Positions 20,502-29,863 of a DNA stretch of 39,181 nt are shown piece after piece. The translations under genes were made by a program, and so were the position numbers. How positions within the stretch are numbered: the first letter of the stretch is position 1; the number at the start of each line of letters is the position of its first letter. Source of the stretch: Lachnospiraceae bacterium A4 (GTDB taxonomy: Bacteria > Bacillota > Clostridia > Lachnospirales > Lachnospiraceae); NCBI GenBank assembly GCA_000403215.2, contig KE159549.1:354846-394026 (forward strand), in the 5' to 3' direction. The notes beneath the pieces are model-generated. The model saw only the letters and a program-made list of their open reading frames with translations. It was not told the DNA's origin and did no database searches.

Positions 20502-22007
20502 ATGGCGAAGCTTTATATCAATGAGAAAAATCAAAAGGGACATATCAATGCAGAAATTTACGGCAATTTCTCCGAGCATCTGGGCAGGTGCATTTATGAG
20601 GGACTTTATGTAGGAGAAAATTCTGAGATACCAAACACAAACGGTATGCGTAACGATGTCGTGGCAGCGCTTCGCGAGATGAAGCTTCCGGTACTTCGCT
20701 GGCCCGGCGGCTGCTTTGCGGACGAGTATCACTGGATGGAGGGAATCGGACCAAAGGAATCCAGAAAGAAAATGATCAATACAAACTGGGGCGGCGTGAT
20801 TGAGGACAACAGCTTTGGCACCCATGAGTTTTTTGAGCTGTGCGAGCAGATTGGCTGCAAGACGTATATCAATGGCAATGTCGGGAGCGGAACGGTACAG
20901 GAAATGTCAGAGTGGGTGGAGTACATGACCTTCGACGGTGTCTCCCCGATGGCGGAGCTTCGCAAACAGAACGGCCATGAGAAGCCCTGGAAGATTGATT
21001 ACTTTGGCGTGGGAAATGAGAATTGGGGCTGCGGCGGCAACATGACACCAGAATATTACGCCAATCTTTATCGCAGATATCAGACCTTTGTGCGGAATTA
21101 TAAAAAGGACGAGCACATCTTTAAAATCTGCGGCGGTCCCAATGTAGATGACACGTTCTGGACAGAGAAGGTGCTCAAAACCTGCTATGAGAACGCGCCG
21201 GAAGGCTCGCACGGTTTTATGGACGGCTTGTCAATGCACTATTATGTTCACCCTGAAGGATGGGAGAAGAAGGGCAGCGCCACAGAGTTTGACGAGAAAA
21301 CATGGTACAAGACGCTGTGGAAGGCACTCTATATAGAAGATTTGATCAAGATGCACACTGCAATTATGGACCAGTATGACCCCGAGAAACAAATCGGTCT
21401 GATCTGTGACGAGTGGGGGACATGGTTCACCTGCGAGCCGGGCACCAATCCGGGATTTTTATACCAGCAGAACACGATGCGCGACGCATTGGTAGCAGGT
21501 CTGTCTCTCAACGTGTTCAACAAGCACTGTGACCGCGTGAAGATGGCAAACATTGCGCAGCTCATCAATGTATTGCAGGCAGTGATTCTCACAGACGGGC
21601 CAAGAATGCTGCGCACGCCGACCTATCACGTATTCCATATGTACAAGTATCACCAGGATGCAGAGCTTCTGGAGAGCTATCTGGACGGTGCGAAAAAGAT
21701 CGGTGAGGAGGAGGACTACATGGTTCCGAATTTACAGGAATCTGTATCTGTTGACAAGGACGGCATCGTGACTGTCACACTCAACAATCTGTCTACCACA
21801 GACAGCGAGGAGATGGAGATTGTCTTTGCAGAGCGCCAGCCAAGCAGTGTGACCGCCGCCATTCTCACAAATAAAATGGATGCGTACAATACCTTTGACA
21901 ATCCTGATACAGTGAAGGAGAGTGTGTTTGAGGACTTTACGATCACTGACAGAGGTGTCACATTCACAATGCCTGCGTGCAGCGTGGTTCAGTTTCGGAT
22001 TCAATAA
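20502..22007 (+). CDS. abfA: Alpha-L-arabinofuranosidase, glycoside hydrolase family 51
   Basis: This 501-residue cytoplasmic retaining arabinofuranosidase removes terminal arabinose from arabino-oligosaccharides. The acid/base Glu173 is in [11 protein letters not shown] and the nucleophile Glu304 in LICDEWGTW. The N-terminal barrel starts with [19 protein letters not shown], and [13 protein letters not shown] binds substrate. The C-terminal beta domain is complete. It is 36 bases after GH43, has AGGAGG before the ATG, and is followed by a terminator. Neither a transporter nor arabinose isomerase genes are in this window. Confidence 0.95.
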   Translation: MAKLYINEKNQKGHINAEIYGNFSEHLGRCIYEGLYVGENSEIPNTNGMRNDVVAALREMKLPVLRWPGGCFADEYHWMEGIGPKESRKKMINTNWGGVIEDNSFGTHEFFELCEQIGCKTYINGNVGSGTVQEMSEWVEYMTFDGVSPMAELRKQNGHEKPWKIDYFGVGNENWGCGGNMTPEYYANLYRRYQTFVRNYKKDEHIFKICGGPNVDDTFWTEKVLKTCYENAPEGSHGFMDGLSMHYYVHPEGWEKKGSATEFDEKTWYKTLWKALYIEDLIKMHTAIMDQYDPEKQIGLICDEWGTWFTCEPGTNPGFLYQQNTMRDALVAGLSLNVFNKHCDRVKMANIAQLINVLQAVILTDGPRMLRTPTYHVFHMYKYHQDAELLESYLDGAKKIGEEEDYMVPNLQESVSVDKDGIVTVTLNNLSTTDSEEMEIVFAERQPSSVTAAILTNKMDAYNTFDNPDTVKESVFEDFTITDRGVTFTMPACSVVQFRIQ

Positions 22008-22013
22008 AGCATT

Positions 22014-22051
22014 CGTCTCCCGGAATTTTCTTTGTGTCGGGAGACGATTTT
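22014..22051 (+). terminator. Rho-independent terminator after the GH51 gene
   Basis: CGTCTCCCG (22014-22022) pairs with CGGGAGACG (22038-22046) around a 15-base loop and is followed by ATTTT. Confidence 0.8.
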
Positions 22052-22072
22052 AAAGTTATGGAGGATGTCGTC

Positions 22073-22333
22073 TTGGGAGAACAGAATGAAAAAAAGCACT
22101 GTCTAAAGTGCCTCCTGCGCGAGATGGACAAAGAAGCCTACATGGAGAATCTATATGACTACATTCAAAGACTTGAGGAAGATATCAAAGCAGATCAGGC
22201 GCTCTATGAAGAGCGCCTGTCTGTGTGTAAGGCATGTGATTATCTTGAGGCTGGCATGTGCAGGGCATGCGGCTGCTTTGTCGAGCTGCGCGCAGTGATA
22301 AAAAACAACGTTTGTTCTTATAAAAAGTGGTAA
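22073..22333 (+). CDS. Small cysteine-rich (DUF6171-like) protein
   Basis: This protein of about 86 residues has paired cysteines at both ends: CLKC near the start, and CKAC, CRACGC and a final Cys near the end. They bracket a charged helix (about residues 20-50). The pattern suggests one or two zinc-binding sites. It resembles small Lachnospiraceae proteins annotated as DUF6171, but that is from memory of the pattern. TTG 22073 is the preferred start because GGAGG lies 8 bases before it; ATG 22058 overlaps that site and has no ribosome binding site of its own. The function is unknown. Confidence 0.65.
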   Translation: MGEQNEKKHCLKCLLREMDKEAYMENLYDYIQRLEEDIKADQALYEERLSVCKACDYLEAGMCRACGCFVELRAVIKNNVCSYKKW

Positions 22334-22345
22334 AAAATGCTTTCC

Positions 22346-22374
22346 TTGCATATCTGCCATATTTAGTGTAGACT
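22346..22374 (+). promoter_or_regulatory. Predicted promoter of the GH25 gene
   Basis: TTGCAT (22346-22351) and TAGACT (22369-22374) are spaced 17 bases, about 87 bases before the start codon. A second -10-like TATAGT lies nearer the gene without a good -35. Confidence 0.45.
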
Positions 22375-22460
22375 GTAGATACAGTTATTAGTCATAAAAA
22401 CAAACAGTTGCGGAATGTATTATAGTATAGAGCATTGCAGACCGGACATGGAGGAACATC

Positions 22461-23630
22461 ATGCAGACAAAACGAATCAGGACGTTACATAAAATTATCA
22501 CGGCGCTCATTATAGTGACAATGATCTCCCTGACATTTGCGGGGGCGATGGGTGCGCTGTATGTGCGGGAAGCCAGCGAGGTCAGCCGCCTGCGGGGAGA
22601 AAAGGGGCAGCTTGGCGCAGACCAGGCGCTGCCGGTGCTGTCCGTTGAGGTGGACAATAAGACAGCACAGAAGCAAGAGCCGGGGATGCCGGGGCAGGAC
22701 GCCTCTGCGGTGACGGAGGCAGCCACAGCCGGGGAGGACAGTCTGAGTGATGCGGACGCTGCAACGATCGCCGCGCTGATGCAGTCCAAGGAGGCTGAGG
22801 TAGAGCAGGCGATGAAGGACAGAATGAAAGATCTCGTGACAGGGGAGGATGGAAGCCCGCTCAAGATGCTTCGGTCTTTTTTTCCGGAAAATTTAATATA
22901 TTCTTTTGAAAATGAATATGTGTTTGCACCCGTGCTTGAGGAGGTCGAAAAGCACAGCCTGCTCGAAGAAAATTTTCAAAAGACTGAGGAAGGTCTGATG
23001 CAGTACGTGGAGAACGGCACTGTCACCTCGCACAAGGGCATCGACGTGTCAAAATATCAGGGAACGATCGACTGGGCTGCGGTCAAGGAGGAGGGCATTG
23101 AGTATGCCTTTATCCGTCTCGGGCTGCGGGGATATGAGTCTGCAAAGATCGTTTTGGACGAATATTATGAAGCCAATATGGCAGGGGCAAACAGCGCAGG
23201 CGTTGCGGCGGGCGTATATTTTTTCACGCAGGCAGTCACCGTCGAGGAGGCAAAGGAGGAGGCGGACTTTGTGATCGAGCACCTGAAGGGCTATGATGTC
23301 TCCTGTCCGGTGGTGTTCGATGTCGAGCGCATTTCAGGCGGCAAAGGGCGCGCAGACCAGCTCACCAAGGAGGAACGCACAGACATCACAATCGCGTTCT
23401 GCGAGGCGGTCAGGGCGGCAGGCTACACGCCGATGATTTATGGCAATGTGGTGTGTTTTACACGGCTGCTTGACATGGCGAAGCTCAATGACTATGAGAA
23501 ATGGTATGCATTTTACGACGATTATATGTATATGCCGTACAACGTAAGCTGCTGGCAGTATACTGAAAAGGGACTCGTCGAGGGCATACCCGGCAACGTG
23601 GATTTGAACATATCATTTAAGACATGGTAA
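22461..23630 (+). CDS. Membrane-anchored GH25 muramidase (lysozyme)
   Basis: This 389-residue protein has a short cytoplasmic start, one membrane anchor (about residues 12-34), a low-complexity Ala/Glu-rich linker of about 100 residues, and a C-terminal GH25 domain (about 190-389). The domain starts with GIDVSKYQGTIDW (Asp195). It contains the catalytic DXE motif in VVFDVERI (Asp287, Glu289) and ends with WQYTEKGLVEGIPGNVDLNIS, quoted in part. It should cleave the MurNAc-GlcNAc bond of peptidoglycan outside the membrane, in wall remodelling or division. GGAGGA precedes the ATG. Confidence 0.92.
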   Translation: MQTKRIRTLHKIITALIIVTMISLTFAGAMGALYVREASEVSRLRGEKGQLGADQALPVLSVEVDNKTAQKQEPGMPGQDASAVTEAATAGEDSLSDADAATIAALMQSKEAEVEQAMKDRMKDLVTGEDGSPLKMLRSFFPENLIYSFENEYVFAPVLEEVEKHSLLEENFQKTEEGLMQYVENGTVTSHKGIDVSKYQGTIDWAAVKEEGIEYAFIRLGLRGYESAKIVLDEYYEANMAGANSAGVAAGVYFFTQAVTVEEAKEEADFVIEHLKGYDVSCPVVFDVERISGGKGRADQLTKEERTDITIAFCEAVRAAGYTPMIYGNVVCFTRLLDMAKLNDYEKWYAFYDDYMYMPYNVSCWQYTEKGLVEGIPGNVDLNISFKTW

Positions 23631-23671
23631 AAGAAGGTAAGAGAAGCACAAAGCAAAAGGAGGGGGCTTAT

Positions 23672-24409
23672 ATGAAGAAGGAAATCGAAGCATTGCAGCA
23701 AATGGTTGACGAGAGCACAAAAATCGTCTTTTTCGGCGGGGCAGGTGTGTCTACCGAGAGCGGAATCCCTGATTTCAGGAGTGTTGACGGACTCTATAAC
23801 CAAAAGTATGACTATCCGCCCGAGACGATTCTGAGCCACACATTTTATATGAAGAAACCAGAGGAGTTTTTCCGCTTTTACCGCGACAAAATGCTCTGTC
23901 TTGACAAAAATCCGCAGCCAAACGCCGCGCACAAGGTACTGGCAAAGCTCGAGGCGCAGGGAAAGCTCACCGCAGTGGTGACACAGAACATCGACGGGCT
24001 GCATCAGGCGGCAGGCAGCAGAAAGGTGTTAGAGCTTCACGGCAGCGTGATGCGCAATTACTGTGAAACGTGTCATCAGGCATACGGTGTGGAGGAGATT
24101 GTAAACAGCACGGGCGTGCCCCGATGCACATGCGGCGGCCGGATTAAACCCGATGTCGTCTTGTATGAGGAGGGACTCGACCAGCACACCTTGCAGGAGG
24201 CTGTGCGCGTGATCAGCGAGGCGGATATGCTGATTATCGGCGGCACGTCGCTCGCAGTGTACCCGGCGGCCGGATTGATTGACTACTACCAGGGAAGCCG
24301 GCTTGTATTGATTAACAGGACACCCACGCAGCGCGATACCATGGCGAATCTGGTCATCACAGGCAGTATCGGCGAGGTATTTTCGCAGCTTGACCTGCAT
24401 GAGCAATGA
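23672..24409 (+). CDS. cobB: NAD-dependent protein deacylase (sirtuin)
   Basis: This 245-residue Sir2-family enzyme removes acyl groups from lysines using NAD+. Motifs seen are FFGGAGVSTESGIPDFRS (NAD binding, about residues 20-37), TQNIDGLHQAAG (104-115) and catalytic His123 in LELHGSV. The zinc site has a CETC pair (131, 134), while the second pair is CTC (152, 154), a spacing common in Firmicutes members with CGG. ATG 23672 is preferred because AGGAGG lies just before it. The stop overlaps the start of the DUF951 gene (ATGA). Confidence 0.94.
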   Translation: MKKEIEALQQMVDESTKIVFFGGAGVSTESGIPDFRSVDGLYNQKYDYPPETILSHTFYMKKPEEFFRFYRDKMLCLDKNPQPNAAHKVLAKLEAQGKLTAVVTQNIDGLHQAAGSRKVLELHGSVMRNYCETCHQAYGVEEIVNSTGVPRCTCGGRIKPDVVLYEEGLDQHTLQEAVRVISEADMLIIGGTSLAVYPAAGLIDYYQGSRLVLINRTPTQRDTMANLVITGSIGEVFSQLDLHEQ

Positions 24410-24615
24410 GAAAGCAGGCAGTGCAGATGGGATATGAATATGAAGTCGGCGATATCGTCAAATTAAAAAAACCGCATCCCTGCGGCAGTTTTGAGTGGGA
24501 AATTCTGCGCGTGGGGGCGGATTTCAGGTTAAAATGCATCGGCTGCGGGCATCAGGTGATGCTTGCGCGGCGTCAGGTGGAAAAAAGCACGAAGGGCCTG
24601 CACAAAAATTTATAA
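24406..24615 (+). CDS. DUF951-family small protein
   Basis: This 69-residue protein has the hallmark YEVGDIVKLKKPHPCGSFEW followed by RVGADFRLKCIGCGHQVMLAR. This is the DUF951 family of Firmicutes, usually near the rpsF or ribosomal maturation region. A CxxC pair and another Cys suggest metal binding, and the beta-rich fold may bind nucleic acid, but the function is not established. The ATG overlaps the sirtuin stop as ATGA; an internal ATG at 24427 would give a 62-residue form that begins at the conserved region. Confidence 0.85.
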   Translation: MRKQAVQMGYEYEVGDIVKLKKPHPCGSFEWEILRVGADFRLKCIGCGHQVMLARRQVEKSTKGLHKNL

Positions 24616-24655
24616 AAATTTTATAATTCTTCGATAGAAAAAATTGACAAAAGCC

Positions 24656-24684
24656 TTGCAAAATATGATGAATTATAGTATCAT
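24656..24684 (+). promoter_or_regulatory. Possible promoter of rpsF-ssb-rpsR
   Basis: TTGCAA (24656-24661) and TATCAT (24679-24684) are spaced 17 bases. A perfect TTGACA at 24644-24649 is present just upstream but pairs poorly with any -10 box. The leader of about 65 bases contains a weak hairpin. I could not match it to the known S6:S18 autoregulatory leader. Confidence 0.4.
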
Positions 24685-24754
24685 AAGCTCTTGTGATATA
24701 TAAATCCTTGCTTCTTTTCAGAAAAGAGGCCAGAGACCAAAAGGAGGTAACAGA

Positions 24755-25045
24755 ATGAACAAGTATGAATTAGCCGTTGTTGTCAGCGCAAAGCTTGAGG
24801 ACGATGAGAGAGCAGCTACCATCGAGAAGGTAAAGAATATGGTAACAAAACATGGTGGCACAATCACAAACGTAGATGAGTGGGGTAAGAAAAGACTTGC
24901 TTATGAAGTGCGTAAGATGAGAGAAGCTTTCTATTATTTCATTCAGTTTGACGGCGAAGCAAATGTTCCGGGCGAGATTGAGTCAAGAATCCGTCTCATG
25001 GAAAACGTTGTCAGATATCTGTGCGTTAGACAGGACGAGGAATAG
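24755..25045 (+). CDS. rpsF: 30S ribosomal protein S6
   Basis: This 96-residue protein has the S6 pattern MNKYELAVVVSAKLEDDE, quoted to residue 18, the middle GKKRLAYEVRKMREAFYY, and ESRIRLMENVVRYLCVR. It binds 16S rRNA with S18. AAGGAGG precedes the ATG. It is the first gene of the conserved rpsF-ssb-rpsR operon. Confidence 0.97.
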   Translation: MNKYELAVVVSAKLEDDERAATIEKVKNMVTKHGGTITNVDEWGKKRLAYEVRKMREAFYYFIQFDGEANVPGEIESRIRLMENVVRYLCVRQDEE

Positions 25046-25095
25046 AGTGCGTGCCTGTACAGAGCTGCAGGGCGCTTAGTGGAGAACTTTTATAT

Positions 25096-25572
25096 ATGAA
25101 TAAAGTAATTTTAATGGGACGTTTAACAAGGGACCCTGAGGTGAGATATTCGACGCAGGGCGATGGTCAGATGGCGATTGCGCGGTATACGCTGGCAGTG
25201 GACCGCAGGTTCAACCGCAATGGCGATGAAAACACAGCAGATTTCATCTCCTGTGTTGCATTTGGCAAGACCGGAGAGTTTGCTGAGCGATATCTCCGCA
25301 AGGGAACCAAGATCGCTGTGACAGGTCGGATTCAGACCGGCAGTTATACCAATAAAGATGGCGTAAAAGTCTATACCACAGACGTTGTTGTTGAAGAACA
25401 TGAATTTGTTGAGAGCAAGAACAGCAGTAGTTCCGATGGCGGTTTCGGGAACAGCAGTTACGGAAACAGCTTCGGAGGAGGCGGCAGCAGCCAGCCCGCA
25501 GCGCCGGCGGCAGCAGGCGATGGCTTCATGAATATTCCTGATGGAATTGACGAGGAACTTCCGTTTAACTAA
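25096..25572 (+). CDS. ssb: Single-stranded DNA-binding protein
   Basis: This 158-residue protein has an N-terminal OB fold (about residues 1-108; MNKVILMGRLTRDPEVRY, DFISCVAFGKTGEFAERYL), a Gly/Ser/Ala-rich flexible tail, and the acidic tip DEELPFN that recruits replication and repair proteins. ATG 25096 follows GGAG; the frame is open earlier, but the conserved fold begins here. It is embedded between the S6 and S18 genes, as in most Firmicutes. Confidence 0.96.
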   Translation: MNKVILMGRLTRDPEVRYSTQGDGQMAIARYTLAVDRRFNRNGDENTADFISCVAFGKTGEFAERYLRKGTKIAVTGRIQTGSYTNKDGVKVYTTDVVVEEHEFVESKNSSSSDGGFGNSSYGNSFGGGGSSQPAAPAAAGDGFMNIPDGIDEELPFN

Positions 25573-25620
25573 AGCGCTGTTTGCGTGTTTGAAAGAATTG
25601 AAAGAATAGGAGGCTTTATC

Positions 25621-25884
25621 ATGGCTTTTAATAAAACTGAAAAAGCTGATTCTCCAATGAAGAGAAGAGGCGGAATCCGTAGAAGAAAGAAAGTATGCGT
25701 ATTTTGCGGCAAAGACAATGTGATTGATTACAAGGATACAGCAAAGTTGAAGAGATATGTATCTGAGAGAGGCAAGATTCTTCCCAGACGTATCACAGGA
25801 AACTGTGCAAAGCACCAGAGAGCGCTGACGGTGGCAATCAAGAGAGCACGCCACATCGCATTGATGCCATACACGATTGATTAA
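25621..25884 (+). CDS. rpsR: 30S ribosomal protein S18
   Basis: This 87-residue basic protein contains [20 protein letters not shown] and [19 protein letters not shown]. The cysteines CVFC and the later Cys with its His suggest the zinc-binding form of S18. AGGAGG precedes the ATG. It is the last gene of the operon and a terminator follows. Confidence 0.97.
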   Translation: MAFNKTEKADSPMKRRGGIRRRKKVCVFCGKDNVIDYKDTAKLKRYVSERGKILPRRITGNCAKHQRALTVAIKRARHIALMPYTID

Positions 25885-25902
25885 GGAATTGTAAAACAGG
25901 AG

Positions 25903-25940
25903 AGACCAATGAACTGTCAGTAAGGTTTGTTGGTCTTTTT
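25903..25940 (+). terminator. Rho-independent terminator after rpsR
   Basis: AGACCAA (25903-25909) pairs with TTGGTCT (25930-25936) around a 20-base loop, followed by a run of T. Confidence 0.72.
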
Positions 25941-25974
25941 CATACACAGTGTGCAGCGGAAAGGAGAACGCACA

Positions 25975-27225
25975 ATGGCATACGCAACAGTAGTAGAAAA
26001 TTTTTTAAGATATGTAAAGTTTGACACCCAGTCGTCGGAGGAGACTTCGGACAAGGTGCCTTCGACAGACAAGCAGCGCGCGCTGGCGAAACTGCTGCAA
26101 CAGGAGTTGACCGCACTCGGCGCGTCGCAGGTGCGCTATGATGAAGCGCACAGTTACGTCTATGCGGTGATCCCCTCAAATATAGAGGGCCAGAACGAGG
26201 CTCCCGCCGTCGGATTTATCGCGCATATGGACACGGCGCCGGCAGTGAGCGGCGCAGATGTCAACCCGAGAATCATTGAAAACTATGATGGAAACGATAT
26301 TGTATTGAATCAGGAGCAACAGATCGTGACCCGTGTGTCAGAGTTTCCAATGCTCAGGGACTGCAGGGGAAAGCAGCTGATCGTGACAGACGGCAATACG
26401 CTGCTTGGCGGGGACGACAAGGCGGGTGTCGCAGAGATTATGGCGATGGCGGCGTATCTGCTTGCGCATCCCGAGATAAAGCACGGGAAGGTCTGTATTG
26501 GCTTTACGCCGGACGAAGAGGTTGGAAACGGCGTCGAATATTTTGATATCAAGAATTTTGGCGCGGATTATGCCTATACGGTGGACGGCGGTATGCTGGG
26601 AGATCTGAGTTATGAGTGCTTCCACGCGGCGGGCGCAGTCCTGACCGTCACAGGGAAGAGCGTTCACCCGGGCTATGCCAAAAATATCATGAAAAATGCA
26701 GTGAAGCTGGCTTATGAATTTCATGCGGCGCTTCCGGACGAATGCCCTGAGAACACAGAGGGCTATGAGGGCTTTTATCATGTGGACGGCATGAAGGGAA
26801 CAGTCGAGCAGGCAGTGGCAGAGTATATTATCAGGGACCATGACAAGACGAAGTTCGAAGAGCGCAAAGCCATTTTCCAAAAGACGGCAGAGACCTTGAA
26901 CCAGAAGTACGGCGCAGGCACGTTTGAGGTAAAAATCACAGATTCTTACTGTAATATGCGCGAGATGATTGAGAAGAAGATGGAGATTGTTGACAATGCT
27001 GTTGAGGCGATGAAGCAGGCTGGCGTAGAACCCAGGATTTCAGCGATACGGGGCGGTACGGACGGCGCAAGACTGTCGTTTGACGGTTTATTATGCCCGA
27101 ATATATGTACGGGTTCCGAGGGGCATCATGGCAGAAATGAGTTTGCCTGCGTGGAGGATATGGAGAAGATTGTGGAAATTTTATTGAATATTATCACAAT
27201 CACAGCAAAGAAATCGCATTTATGA
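25975..27225 (+). CDS. pepT: Peptidase T (tripeptide aminopeptidase)
   Basis: This 416-residue M20-family metallopeptidase removes N-terminal residues from tripeptides in the cytoplasm. Zinc-site motifs are visible: GFIAHMDTAPA, LLGGDDKAGVAE, FTPDEEVGNG and YTVDGG, with a later RGGTDGARLSF and a final His in TGSEGHHGRNEF. Length is typical. ATG 25975 has AAGGAG 7 bases upstream; the longer frame overlaps the preceding terminator. No further gene is coupled to it. Confidence 0.95.
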   Translation: MAYATVVENFLRYVKFDTQSSEETSDKVPSTDKQRALAKLLQQELTALGASQVRYDEAHSYVYAVIPSNIEGQNEAPAVGFIAHMDTAPAVSGADVNPRIIENYDGNDIVLNQEQQIVTRVSEFPMLRDCRGKQLIVTDGNTLLGGDDKAGVAEIMAMAAYLLAHPEIKHGKVCIGFTPDEEVGNGVEYFDIKNFGADYAYTVDGGMLGDLSYECFHAAGAVLTVTGKSVHPGYAKNIMKNAVKLAYEFHAALPDECPENTEGYEGFYHVDGMKGTVEQAVAEYIIRDHDKTKFEERKAIFQKTAETLNQKYGAGTFEVKITDSYCNMREMIEKKMEIVDNAVEAMKQAGVEPRISAIRGGTDGARLSFDGLLCPNICTGSEGHHGRNEFACVEDMEKIVEILLNIITITAKKSHL

Positions 27226-27247
27226 CGTGAAGAGACAAAATCTGCTA

Positions 27248-27276
27248 TGGAACTTTTGTTAAATTAATGATATACT
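27248..27276 (+). promoter_or_regulatory. Possible promoter of gdpP-rplI-dnaB
   Basis: TGGAAC (27248-27253) and TATACT (27271-27276) are spaced 17 bases, about 65 bases before gdpP. The -35 box is weak. Confidence 0.42.
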
Positions 27277-27340
27277 ATTGATATGCGCAGGCGCATGGAA
27301 GGAATCTGTTTCCGAAACGCATTTGCGGGAGGTATCATAC

Positions 27341-29383
27341 ATGAAGCAAAAAGTGAAATTAAAGGGACACCTGAAAGCATACCTTCAGACTACCTTGACA
27401 TTGGGAATATTGCTGGCGTTCGTGAATGTCGGTATCTATTTCCTGAATACAAAGGCAGGAATTTGTGTATCAGGATTTTTAGTGATTTATCTGCTGGTGA
27501 TGACTACTCTATTATATAAAAATAAGCCGGTCATTATGAATGAATTTATTAATTTTGCCACACAGTATGGCCAGATCCAGAGAAGGCTGCTGCGGGATTT
27601 AGAACTGCCCTATGTGCTGATGGATGACGACGGCAAGATTATTTGGACGAATGCAGCTTTTGAGCAGGTGGTACATAAAGAGAAAGGGTATCAGAAAGCA
27701 ATCAATACCATTTTTACAGGAATCACAAAGGACAAGCTGGAATTTGAGCAGGAGACACAGCTCGCAGTTTCTTTTGAGGAACATGAGTACATATTTAAGA
27801 TGAAACGGATCTCCATCAAAGACGTGCTGGAGAACAGCGAGGTGATCGAGAGCGCAGGGAATGAGAATTTCCTGATCGCAGGTTATCTCTTTGATGAGAC
27901 TGATTTGAAGCACGCACTGCGCGAGTGCGACGACCAGAGTCTTGCAGTTGGCATGATCTACATTGACAATTATGATGAAGCGCTTGAGAGCGTGGAGGAT
28001 GTCAGAAGATCGCTGCTCATGGCACTCATCGACAGAAAGATCAATAAGTACATCACGTCGATTGACGGCATCGTCAGAAAGACGGAGAAGGATAAGTATC
28101 TGGTGATTATGCGCAAGAAGGCGCTGATGAACCTGAAGGAATCCCGCTTTGATTTGCTGGAGGACGTCAAAACCGTCAATATCGGCAATGAGATGGCGGT
28201 GACCGTGAGCATCGGCGTCGGTGTTGACGCGGCTACATATGCGCAGAATGCCGAGTTTGCGCGCACTGCAATCGACTTGGCGCTTGGGCGCGGCGGAGAT
28301 CAGGCAGTGGTCAAGTCGCCGGATTCAATCGTCTACTATGGCGGCAAGAGCCAGCAGATTGAGAAAAATACACGCGTGAAGGCTAGAGTGAAGGCAAACG
28401 CGCTACAGGAAATCATTACAAGCAAGGACAAAGTACTGATCATGGGACACCGGCTGGCGGACGCGGATGCGTTTGGCGCGGCGGTCGGCGTAAGTTGTAT
28501 CGCGCGCGCGATTGGCAGAAAACCGCACATTGTCATCAATGATATCACAACCTCTGTAAAACCATTGGTAGAACTGTTCCGTGACAGAAATATCTATGAG
28601 GAGGATTTCATCATAGGCAGCACAGAGGCGCTCGAGATTGCGGACAGCAGCACTGTGCTGGTGGTGGTCGATGTCAACAAACCAAGCATCACAGAATGTC
28701 CGGATCTGATCAAGAGCTGCAAGACAGTGGTGGTGCTCGATCACCACAGACAGAGCTCAGAGGTCATCGAGAATGCGACGCTCTCCTATGTAGAGCCATA
28801 CGCGTCGAGCACCTGTGAGATGGTGGCGGAGGTACTGCAGTATATTGCGGGCACCGTCAAGGTGCGTAGCAACGAGGCGGACTGCATGTATTCGGGCATC
28901 ATGGTTGACACCAACAATTTTACCGCCAAAACAGGTGTCAGAACCTTTGAGGCGGCGGCGTTTCTAAGACGCTATGGGGCAGATGTGACGAGAGTCCGCA
29001 AGATGTTCCGCGATGGTGCGCAGGAGTACAAGGCAAAGGCAGAGACGGTGCGCAACGCAGAGATTTACAGGAATGCATATGCGATGGGCATGTGTCCATC
29101 AGAGGGGCTTGACAGCCCGACAGAGATTGGTGCGCAGGCTGCCAATGAACTGCTTGGCATCAATGGCATCAAGGCAAGCTTTGTCGTGACAGAATACAAT
29201 GGAAAAATATATATTTCAGCCAGATCAATTGACGAGGTCAATGTACAGATCATCATGGAGCGTCTGGGCGGCGGCGGGCATATGAATATTGCAGGCGCGC
29301 AGCTGACAGACACGACGCCTGAGCGGGCGGTGTTTGTCGTGAAGGAAACCTTGAACCAGATGCTGGAAGAGGGTGCCATTTAA
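27341..29383 (+). CDS. gdpP: Cyclic di-AMP phosphodiesterase GdpP
   Basis: This 680-residue membrane enzyme degrades cyclic di-AMP, the messenger that controls potassium balance and wall stress. Order of parts: two membrane helices (about residues 14-60), a PAS domain (about 80-160), a degenerate GGDEF domain (about 200-340) lacking GGDEF but retaining SIGVGVD, and a DHH/DHHA1 module (365-660). The module has LADADAFG (Asp374, Asp376), VLDHHRQSS (Asp467-His468-His469) and GGGGHMNIAGAQ near residue 642. All metal ligands appear intact. ATG 27341 follows GGGAGG; the frame is open further upstream. It lies 21 bases before rplI, the canonical arrangement. Confidence 0.95.
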   Translation: MKQKVKLKGHLKAYLQTTLTLGILLAFVNVGIYFLNTKAGICVSGFLVIYLLVMTTLLYKNKPVIMNEFINFATQYGQIQRRLLRDLELPYVLMDDDGKIIWTNAAFEQVVHKEKGYQKAINTIFTGITKDKLEFEQETQLAVSFEEHEYIFKMKRISIKDVLENSEVIESAGNENFLIAGYLFDETDLKHALRECDDQSLAVGMIYIDNYDEALESVEDVRRSLLMALIDRKINKYITSIDGIVRKTEKDKYLVIMRKKALMNLKESRFDLLEDVKTVNIGNEMAVTVSIGVGVDAATYAQNAEFARTAIDLALGRGGDQAVVKSPDSIVYYGGKSQQIEKNTRVKARVKANALQEIITSKDKVLIMGHRLADADAFGAAVGVSCIARAIGRKPHIVINDITTSVKPLVELFRDRNIYEEDFIIGSTEALEIADSSTVLVVVDVNKPSITECPDLIKSCKTVVVLDHHRQSSEVIENATLSYVEPYASSTCEMVAEVLQYIAGTVKVRSNEADCMYSGIMVDTNNFTAKTGVRTFEAAAFLRRYGADVTRVRKMFRDGAQEYKAKAETVRNAEIYRNAYAMGMCPSEGLDSPTEIGAQAANELLGINGIKASFVVTEYNGKIYISARSIDEVNVQIIMERLGGGGHMNIAGAQLTDTTPERAVFVVKETLNQMLEEGAI

Positions 29384-29404
29384 TTACAGAAAGGACAAAA
29401 TATC

Positions 29405-29851
29405 ATGAAGGTAATATTGTTGGAGGATGTGAAATCCGTAGGAAAAAAAGGAGATCTGGTAGAGCTCAAGGAGGGCTATGCCAGGAATTTTATCATTCCA
29501 AAGAAACTGGGCGTGGAGGCGACAGAAGCAAACAGGAATACATTGAAACTGCAAAAGCAGAATGAGGAGCGGCTTGCAAAGGAGCGGCTTGAGGCAGCAA
29601 AGGCTCTGGCAGCAGAGCTGGAACAGATGACCGTCAACGTGGAAATCAAGGGCGGTGAGGGCGGCAGAACCTTTGGCTCTGTGTCCTCGAAGGAGATTGC
29701 CAAGGCAGTTGCAGACCAGTATGGCAAGGAGATTGACAGGAAGAAAATACAGTTGAATGAGGCGATCAAGACGGCTGGAACCCACGAGGTGTCAGTAAAG
29801 CTGCACCCCAAGGTGTCGGCATGCTTAAAAGTGCATGTTGCGAGCGTTTAG
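29405..29851 (+). CDS. rplI: 50S ribosomal protein L9
   Basis: This 148-residue protein has the L9 signature LLEDVKSVGKKGDLVELKEG followed by GYARNFIIPKK, a long connecting helix, and a C-terminal RNA-binding domain including GGRTFGSVSSKEIAKAV. It binds 23S rRNA. AAAGGA precedes the ATG. It is between gdpP and dnaB, as in most Firmicutes. Confidence 0.97.
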   Translation: MKVILLEDVKSVGKKGDLVELKEGYARNFIIPKKLGVEATEANRNTLKLQKQNEERLAKERLEAAKALAAELEQMTVNVEIKGGEGGRTFGSVSSKEIAKAVADQYGKEIDRKKIQLNEAIKTAGTHEVSVKLHPKVSACLKVHVASV

Positions 29852-29863
29852 GAGGTCTGTGCT

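Noticed and set aside
24685-24754. S6:S18 autoregulatory leader before rpsF
   Set aside because: A leader of suitable length exists, but I could not find the expected conserved stem and bulge, only a weak hairpin.
25123-25947. 274-codon open frame antisense to ssb and rpsR
   Set aside because: It lies opposite two certain genes, has no ribosome binding site, and its composition is that of a reversed coding frame.
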